Part shown: positions 7,641-12,109 of the stretch, piece by piece
Position numbering within the stretch: position 1 is the stretch's first letter
How the letters are laid out: each line of letters begins with the position of its first letter
The notes under the pieces: generated by a model
The model's database searches: none
What the model was told of the DNA's origin: nothing
Seen by the model: only the letters and a program-made list of their open reading frames with translations
Program-made: the position numbers and the translations under genes
Origin: a bacterium
GTDB taxonomy: Bacteria; UBA3054
Assembly: GCA_017538635.1 (NCBI GenBank)
Contig: JAFYIM010000401.1
Location: 1 to 12,109 of the forward strand
Length of the DNA: 12,109 bases
Reading direction: 5' to 3'

Positions 7641-8567
7641 TTAGTGTTTCGTCGTCATTTCCACGAAGATGTCTTCCAAAGTCGGCATGACCGTCGTCAG
7701 AAGCCTGATCTTCCAATTTGGTTTGTTGAGGGCCAGGAAGATCTTTTCCGAAATGTTTTCCTCAGGCAGACGGGAGAGCATCTCGGCCCTTACCCATCCT
7801 TCCGATTCGATCGTTCTGATCTCGTAGGCTTCCTTAACGTCCAGCAAGGCCCTTTCCACTTCCGCCTTCGGGGCGAAGATCTCTACCACGTAGCGCTTCT
7901 TGTTGCCGCTCCTAAGGTTCGACATCGAATCCTCGGCAACGATCTTCCCTTTGTACATGATGATGACCTTCTCGCAGACCATCTCGACTTCCGGAAGAAT
8001 GTGCGTGGAAAGTATGACCGTCCTGTCGCGGCCTATCTCCCTGATAAGTTCCCTGACCTTCCTGACCTGGTTGGGGTCCAAACCGATAGTCGGCTCGTCC
8101 AAAATAAGGATGTCCGGGTCCCCTATCAAAGCGTCCGCTAAGCCGACGCGCTGCTTGTTGCCCTTGCTTAACTGCTCGATTATCCTCGTCCTGACCTGGC
8201 CGAGTTCGCAGGCGTCTATCACGCAGTTGATACGGTTGATGAGGTTCTGCCCCTTCAAGCCTTTCAGTCTTCCCCTGTAAGCAAGAAATTCCACCACGCG
8301 CATATCGGTGTAAAGGGGAACGTTCTCGGGCATATAGCCGATGTGCCTTCTGACTTCCAGCGATTCCTTGAAAACGTCGTGCCCGGCGACCTTGCATTCG
8401 CCGGAAGTGGCCGGCATGAAGCAGGTCAGGATCTTCATGGTAGTCGTCTTCCCGGCCCCGTTCGGGCCCAGGAGGCCGACCACGTCCCCTTTCTCGACGT
8501 TAAAGGAGATATGGTCCACCGCCGTAAGGTCGGCGTAGGTTTTTACAAGTTCCTTGACTTGGATCAT
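7641..8567 (-). CDS. gldA-like: ABC transporter ATP-binding protein, GldA/NatA-like
   Basis: The product is 308 residues. Its nucleotide-binding domain is complete: Walker A GPNGAGKT (34-41), signature LSKGNKQR (133-140), Walker B ILILDEP (153-159), D-loop GLDPNQ, and switch histidine in STHILPEVE (H189). The segment IGYMPENVPLYTDMRVVEFL, with Glu at the usual Q-loop Gln position, is the pattern of the GldA-like subfamily. A C-terminal extension of about 90 residues (about 220-308) is usual for ABC-2 exporter ATPases. It powers the permease encoded next. It is the first gene of the operon, with an SD-like AAGGG four bases before the ATG and a promoter 33-61 bases upstream. Family assignment is secure; the transported substrate is unknown. 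Confidence 0.95.
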   Translation of the reverse strand: MIQVKELVKTYADLTAVDHISFNVEKGDVVGLLGPNGAGKTTTMKILTCFMPATSGECKVAGHDVFKESLEVRRHIGYMPENVPLYTDMRVVEFLAYRGRLKGLKGQNLINRINCVIDACELGQVRTRIIEQLSKGNKQRVGLADALIGDPDILILDEPTIGLDPNQVRKVRELIREIGRDRTVILSTHILPEVEMVCEKVIIMYKGKIVAEDSMSNLRSGNKKRYVVEIFAPKAEVERALLDVKEAYEIRTIESEGWVRAEMLSRLPEENISEKIFLALNKPNWKIRLLTTVMPTLEDIFVEMTTKH

Positions 8568-8599
8568 AATACCCTTATATTATTGATTGTATAAATTAA

Positions 8600-8628
8600 A
8601 TTATAGTATAAAAGTGGTTAAATGTAAA
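8600..8628 (-). promoter_or_regulatory. Promoter of the ABC/GldG operon
   Basis: On the minus strand TTTACA (8628-8623) is separated by exactly 17 bases from TATAAT (8605-8600). That is five of six matches to the housekeeping -35 and a perfect -10. Transcription would start near 8593, leaving a leader of about 25 bases that contains the AAGGG before the ATG at 8567. Confidence 0.75.
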
Positions 8629-8651
8629 ACCAAAAGCGCTTATGCTATAAT
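8623..8651 (+). promoter_or_regulatory. Extended -10 promoter of the Nudix gene, predicted leaderless
   Basis: The -10 is a perfect TATAAT (8646-8651) preceded by TGC (8643-8645), an extended -10. The poor -35 TGTAAA (8623-8628) is 17 bases upstream and is the same six base pairs used as -35 by the divergent promoter. The expected start point, seven bases after the -10, is base 8658, the A of the ATG. No Shine-Dalgarno is present. An 8-base palindrome AAGCGCTT (8634-8641) lies in the spacer and could be an operator, but nothing else supports this. Confidence 0.65.
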
Positions 8652-8657
8652 GGCTCT

Positions 8658-9839
8658 ATGCGTACTCAAATGACTCCCATAAACAACGCCTTCCGTCCCT
8701 GCGTAGGCCTTGTCGTGATAAACGAAGACGGCCTTTTCTGGACCGGAGAGCGGCTCAGCTTCAAAGGCTCCTGGCAGTGGCCCCAGGGCGGCATCGATCC
8801 CGGCGAAACGCCCAGGGAAGCCGCCTGGCGCGAACTCAAAGAAGAGACCGGACTCTCTGAAAACGAAGTTGAGCTCACAGCCGAATGCCCTTTCTGGCTC
8901 ACTTACGAAGTCCCAAGAAACAAACCCACATTCTTCGGCTACCGCGGACAGACTCAGAAATGGTTCCTTTTCCGCTACAAAGGCAACCCTGATGAAGCTG
9001 AAAATTTAGCCAAAACCAGCGAGGACTTTGAGAAGGAGTTCAGCGCTTTCGAATGGAGAAAATGGGAAGACTTCTATCCTTACGTGGTCGGTTTCAAGCA
9101 GCCCCTCTACGTCAGGATCAAGGAATGGATCGACTCCCTTACCGGAAACGAACTCGAAGAGGAAAGCTCTTTCGACAGTTTCACTTGGAAAGGCCGCAAA
9201 GAAGACATTGAGATGGTCAGGACCAGCTTGCAGTACAAGAACTGGATCCGCCGCATGGACCAGCGCTTCAGCATTAAGGAAATAACCGTCCAGGCCGTTG
9301 ACCGCCGCCACAACGGAGGCCTTCTCTTCGCCAAGCTCTTCGTTCAGGCCTTCGACCAGGACGGCCGCCAGGTACCGGGCGCCGTATTGATGCGCGGCGA
9401 CGCTTCCGCCGTCCTTATAGTCATAAACTGCGAAGGCGAAAAATACACCGTCATAGTGCGCCAGCCAAGGTTCGCCGCCGGCCTCTATGAAACGAAAGAG
9501 ATCCCTGCCGGCATGCTGGACGACTCCACCGACAAATTAACGACCGCCGTGAGGGAAGTGAAAGAAGAAACAGGCCTCGAGATCGCGAAAGAAAACGTGA
9601 CAGACCTCGGCGGCTTCTTCCCCACCTACGGGATCTCAGACGAAATAATCTTCCTCTTCGCCGCGGAAATCGACCTGACAAAAGAAGAGCTCGACTCCCT
9701 GAAAGGCAGGATCTGCGGCTGCCCAGACGAAAACGAAAAGATAAAAGTGGAGATCATCCCCCTACGCGACCTCTCCAAAGTCACGGACGACCCCAAGAGC
9801 CTCATGGCCTACTGGCGCTACCTCTCCAAAAACAGTTAA
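8658..9839 (+). CDS. Two-domain Nudix hydrolase: RppH-like RNA pyrophosphohydrolase fused to NUDX14-type ADP-sugar pyrophosphatase
   Basis: The product is 393 residues. Domain 1 (about 10-160) follows the RppH pattern along its length: FRPCVGLVVINEDG, WQWPQGGID (39-47), a perfect Nudix box (44-66, with R58 E59 and E62 E63), WLTYEVPRNK, GQTQKWFLF, and FYPYVVGFKQPLYVRIKEW. RppH removes pyrophosphate from 5'-triphosphate RNA and so starts decay; relatives cleave dinucleoside polyphosphates. Domain 2 (about 188-393) matches the architecture of plant NUDX14 and related ADP-sugar pyrophosphatases: a beta N-domain (ITVQAVDRRHNGG, QVPGAVLMRGDASAVLIVI), then EIPAGMLDD, a second Nudix box (285-307, R299 E300 and E303 E304 kept, Thr291 where Glu is usual), and an end with SDEIIFLFAAEIDL and LMAYWRYL. 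Both active sites look usable. The start may be leaderless; Met5 is an alternative start without a better ribosome site. The pairing of activities is inferred from the domains and not known in advance. Confidence 0.88.
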   Translation: MRTQMTPINNAFRPCVGLVVINEDGLFWTGERLSFKGSWQWPQGGIDPGETPREAAWRELKEETGLSENEVELTAECPFWLTYEVPRNKPTFFGYRGQTQKWFLFRYKGNPDEAENLAKTSEDFEKEFSAFEWRKWEDFYPYVVGFKQPLYVRIKEWIDSLTGNELEEESSFDSFTWKGRKEDIEMVRTSLQYKNWIRRMDQRFSIKEITVQAVDRRHNGGLLFAKLFVQAFDQDGRQVPGAVLMRGDASAVLIVINCEGEKYTVIVRQPRFAAGLYETKEIPAGMLDDSTDKLTTAVREVKEETGLEIAKENVTDLGGFFPTYGISDEIIFLFAAEIDLTKEELDSLKGRICGCPDENEKIKVEIIPLRDLSKVTDDPKSLMAYWRYLSKNS

Positions 9840-9863
9840 GTAGTTTCATTGCCATTTTTCTGC

Positions 9864-9869
9864 TAAAAT
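9864..9869 (+). promoter_or_regulatory. Extended -10 of the first GLUG gene, predicted leaderless
   Basis: TGC (9861-9863) plus TAAAAT (9864-9869) forms an extended -10 that ends six bases before the ATG at 9876, the same distance as for the Nudix gene. No good -35 is seen; the hexamer at the expected place (9841-9846) is TAGTTT. The 36-base gap between the two genes holds no terminator hairpin that I can see, so read-through from the Nudix gene is also possible. Confidence 0.5.
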
Positions 9870-9875
9870 AGAAGT

Positions 9876-11012
9876 ATGAAACAACTGCTAATTGCTTTGA
9901 TACTTCTATTTTCGCTTTCCGCGCTTGCGGAAAACATAGCTATCAAGCCCGCGGGCAGCGGCAGCGAGGAAGACCCTTTTCTGATCAGTCAGATCGAACA
10001 TCTTGTCTGGATGGGAGAAAACATTACCAATGTCTCCTCAAAATGTTTCCGTTTGACCGCCGACATCGACGCCTCGGAAACCAAGACTTGGCACAACAGC
10101 AGAGGTTTCCTGCCCATCGGGTACATCAGCGAAAATTCCGGGCGTCCCGCTCACTTCTGCGGCACTTTCGACGGCGGCGGACACGTTATCTCGAATCTTT
10201 TCATCAACAGAAAAAAACAGCCTGCCTCATTTTTCGCCAAGATCGGCATGATTTTGCAAAAGCGCGATATTTCACCGGACGTTATCAAAAACCTGGCCCA
10301 TATCTCCAAAGGCACGACCGTCGTAAAAGATCTGGCGTTAGTTAACTGTACTTTCGTCGGCAAAAACCTGGCCGCAGGTCTAAGCGATGAAATTGAGTAC
10401 GCACTTATCTCCAGAGTTTACATATCCGGCACGCTGAAAAGCGACAGGCTTACGGCCGGCATTGCCGAAAAATGCGAGAATTCCTGCCTGGACGAATGCG
10501 AAATAGATTTGAAATTCGACAACCGCTTTTCAGATGCAGCCTGTTTCTTTTCTTCCTCTAAAAATGCTTATCTGAAAAACTGCCTGTCACTCGGATCTTT
10601 CCAATACAGCCAGGACCCCACTTACGAAAAAAGCCTTAAGCTCAAATACACGACTCCCCTTCACAGATTAAGTCCCTATCACAACAAAAGACCGCTGAGC
10701 TGTTTTTCTATTACCCTTTCAGGCGAAGGACGGCTCAACCTTTACAATTGTCTTATCTTGAATTCCCTTCTGAGCACCAAACGAAAGTACTGGCTTTATT
10801 GTTTCTCAAATTCAGAAGACCTGCAGAATTCCTTTTACAGCATGGACAATCTTCAGAAAGATCCGAAAGACGAAGACCTTGGCGGCCTTCCCAACAGCAA
10901 ACTCATGGATAAATCGACGTATGTTGGCTGGGACTTCGATTCAGTCTGGGAGATCGAGGATGGGAAAAGTTTCCCAAAGCTGCGAAGAATTGAAAAAATG
11001 TTAAAGAGATAA
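9876..11012 (+). CDS. Secreted GLUG-motif repeat protein (first of a tandem pair)
   Basis: The product is 378 residues. The signal peptide MKQLLIALILLFSLSALA is cut before ENIAIKP. The mature N-terminus follows the opening typical of GLUG proteins: GSGSEEDPFLISQIEHLVWM, FRLTADIDAS, GFLPIGY, GTFDGGGHVISNLFINR (96-112). After it come repeat-like beta units such as VVKDLALVNCTFVGKNLAAGL, ISRVYISGTLKSDRLTAGIA and LKNCLSLGSFQYS. The C-terminus WDFDSVWEIEDGKSFPKLRR is the standard closing element of the family. Such proteins are predicted right-handed beta-solenoids at or outside the cell surface; binding or adhesion is a guess, as no enzyme motif is seen. NSCLDECE and other cysteines recur in the paralogue. 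It is somewhat more AT-rich than the operon on the left. Possibly leaderless; the next gene follows after two bases. Confidence 0.85.
   Translation: MKQLLIALILLFSLSALAENIAIKPAGSGSEEDPFLISQIEHLVWMGENITNVSSKCFRLTADIDASETKTWHNSRGFLPIGYISENSGRPAHFCGTFDGGGHVISNLFINRKKQPASFFAKIGMILQKRDISPDVIKNLAHISKGTTVVKDLALVNCTFVGKNLAAGLSDEIEYALISRVYISGTLKSDRLTAGIAEKCENSCLDECEIDLKFDNRFSDAACFFSSSKNAYLKNCLSLGSFQYSQDPTYEKSLKLKYTTPLHRLSPYHNKRPLSCFSITLSGEGRLNLYNCLILNSLLSTKRKYWLYCFSNSEDLQNSFYSMDNLQKDPKDEDLGGLPNSKLMDKSTYVGWDFDSVWEIEDGKSFPKLRRIEKMLKR
9925..9957 (+). repeat. Direct repeat, copy 1 (shared with 11067-11099)
   Basis: These 33 bases are identical to 11067-11099 and encode the junction of the signal peptide and the mature N-terminus (LAENIAIKPAG in copy 1, FAENIAIKPAG in copy 2). 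The match is part of a gene-length tandem duplication rather than a mobile element. Confidence 0.85.
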
Positions 11013-11014
11013 GT

Positions 11015-12109
11015 ATGAAAATTCATTCGGTAACTTTGGTGCTTCTGATCTTCGCCGCTTCAGTGTTTGCGGAAAACATAGCTATCAAGCCCGCGGGCAC
11101 GGGCAGTGCGGATGATCCTTTCCTTATTAATAAGATCGAGCACCTAGTTTGGATGGGAGAAAACATAACCAACGTATCTACGAAAAATTTTAAATTGACC
11201 TCGGACATAAACGCGGCAGAAACAAAATTTTGGAACGACGGAAGGGGCTTCCTGCCTATCGGGTATATGTACGAAAACAAAAAAGCCTATTACTCATACC
11301 CCTTCCAAGGCTGTTTTGACGGCGGCGGTCATATCATCTCAAACCTTTTCATCAACAGGAAAGAACAAGGCGCCGCCCTTTTCGCCAGGATCGGCACACC
11401 TTTGCAAAACTTCGATTTCTCAACCAACGTCCTTGAGAACTTGGCTCGGCGCTCCAAAGAATTCGCCACGGTAAAAGATCTCGCGCTCGTAAACTGCGAC
11501 TTCTTCGGGAAAGATCTGGCAGCCGGCCTTTCGTGCAACATCGATTTCGCCATAATCTCCCGGGTTTACATATCCGGAAAGTTGAAGAGCGAAAAAACAG
11601 CGGCCGGAGTTGCCTTGACCTGCAACAATTCCTGCCTGGAGGAATGCGAAACCAATATTGAATTCAGGAACCGCGAATGCAGCGCCTTCGGCTGCTTCTC
11701 TTCCTCCCAGAACACAGTACTGAAAAATTACCTTTCCTTGGGAACCTTTCAGTACAGCATGGACGATTACTCCGACACTAGGATCGACAACGGCTACGGC
11801 GCCCGCACAATTAGAAAAACAGGGAAAGCAAAGGACGCCTCTTATTCCATCATCCTTGTGGGCAACGGCAACTATTATCTTTACAACTGCCTTGTTTTGA
11901 ATTCCATTCTGACCGACAGGCGGAAGGATAAGGTCATCACTTTCTCAGATTCCGCAACGGTTCACAATTCCTTTTACAGCGCCGAAAATATCAGAAGAAC
12001 TTTGAACGATAACAACAAGGTCGGCATCTCCAACGAAAAGCTAAGAAAAAAAGAGACTTACAAGAACTGGGATTTCGACAACGTCTGGGAAATGGAGGAC
12101 GGAGCAAGC
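11015..12109 (+). CDS. Secreted GLUG-motif repeat protein (second of the pair), 3' end cut by the window edge
   Basis: An uninterrupted frame of 365 codons runs from the ATG at 11015 to the last base with no stop. The signal peptide MKIHSVTLVLLIFAASVFA is cut before ENIAIKP. The first 65 mature residues match the upstream paralogue at about 50 positions (for example EHLVWMGENITNVS and RGFLPIGY), and CFDGGGHIISNLFINR corresponds to its GTFDGGGHVISNLFINR. NSCLEECE, FSSSQN, LSLGTFQYS and WDFDNVWEMEDG also align. A middle stretch of about 30 residues (roughly 250-285) and the part after it diverge strongly. By alignment about 13-14 residues are missing beyond the edge. The start lies two bases after the stop of the first gene, with only a weak AAAGAG upstream, so translation probably depends on coupling to the first copy. 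Same predicted role: a secreted beta-solenoid of unknown ligand. Confidence 0.85.
   Translation, partial: MKIHSVTLVLLIFAASVFAENIAIKPAGTGSADDPFLINKIEHLVWMGENITNVSTKNFKLTSDINAAETKFWNDGRGFLPIGYMYENKKAYYSYPFQGCFDGGGHIISNLFINRKEQGAALFARIGTPLQNFDFSTNVLENLARRSKEFATVKDLALVNCDFFGKDLAAGLSCNIDFAIISRVYISGKLKSEKTAAGVALTCNNSCLEECETNIEFRNRECSAFGCFSSSQNTVLKNYLSLGTFQYSMDDYSDTRIDNGYGARTIRKTGKAKDASYSIILVGNGNYYLYNCLVLNSILTDRRKDKVITFSDSATVHNSFYSAENIRRTLNDNNKVGISNEKLRKKETYKNWDFDNVWEMEDGAS
11067..11099 (+). repeat. Direct repeat, copy 2 (shared with 9925-9957)
   Basis: This is the second copy of the 33-base identity described at 9925-9957, in the same position of the paralogous gene. Confidence 0.85.

Noticed and set aside
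6975..8141. Plus-strand open frame of 388 codons across the permease and ATPase genes
   Set aside because: It is rich in His, Arg and Asp and spans two genuine antisense genes, including the Walker and signature motifs; it is a shadow frame.
9849..9854. TTGCCA as -35 of the first GLUG gene
   Set aside because: Only nine bases separate it from the TAAAAT -10, too short for a sigma-70 type promoter.
9840..9875. Rho-independent terminator between the Nudix and GLUG genes
   Set aside because: There is a short T run (9855-9859) but no GC-rich hairpin before it.
9925..11099. Insertion sequence or mobile repeat flanked by the 33-base direct repeats
   Set aside because: The repeats lie at the same codons of two paralogous genes, with similarity continuing on both sides; there is no transposase or terminal inverted repeat.

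Overview
The window reads as chromosomal DNA of a Gram-negative bacterium, most likely of the PVC group and perhaps Lentisphaerota (Victivallis-like). This is inferred from gene content only: an ABC/GldG/DUF4340 export-type cluster, a very large secreted protein with a glycosidase-like barrel, and secreted GLUG-repeat proteins that tend to be expanded in such genomes. No rRNA, tRNA, CRISPR array or mobile element is visible.

Region 1 (bases 1-8567, minus strand) is one tightly packed operon of seven genes, read right to left. They are an ABC ATPase (GldA-like), a six-span ABC-2 permease (GldF-like), a GldG-family membrane-anchored protein, a DUF4340 protein, a 983-residue secreted protein with a probable glycoside-hydrolase-like barrel, a small single-span membrane protein, and a secreted protein cut by the left edge. 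Gaps are 2-19 bases, and the last two genes overlap by 8 bases. Several internal starts have a clear Shine-Dalgarno sequence. The first four genes form the known GldA/F/G plus DUF4340 arrangement, whose substrate is unknown outside gliding Bacteroidetes. The last three may be its client or partner proteins.

Region 2 (8568-8657) is a compact divergent promoter. The minus-strand promoter TTTACA-N17-TATAAT drives the ABC operon and leaves a short leader. The plus-strand promoter TGTAAA-N17-TGC-TATAAT (the TGC being the last three spacer bases) uses the same hexamer position as its -35 and would start transcription at the A of the next gene's ATG.

Region 3 (8658-9839, plus strand) encodes a two-headed Nudix hydrolase. 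An RppH-like RNA pyrophosphohydrolase domain is joined to a complete ADP-sugar pyrophosphatase domain of the plant NUDX14 type.

Region 4 (9876-12109, plus strand) holds two tandem paralogous secreted GLUG-motif proteins; the second runs off the right edge. The first has the same extended -10 placed six bases before its ATG as the Nudix gene, so leaderless transcription may be a habit of this genome. The second starts two bases after the stop of the first and is probably translated by coupling.
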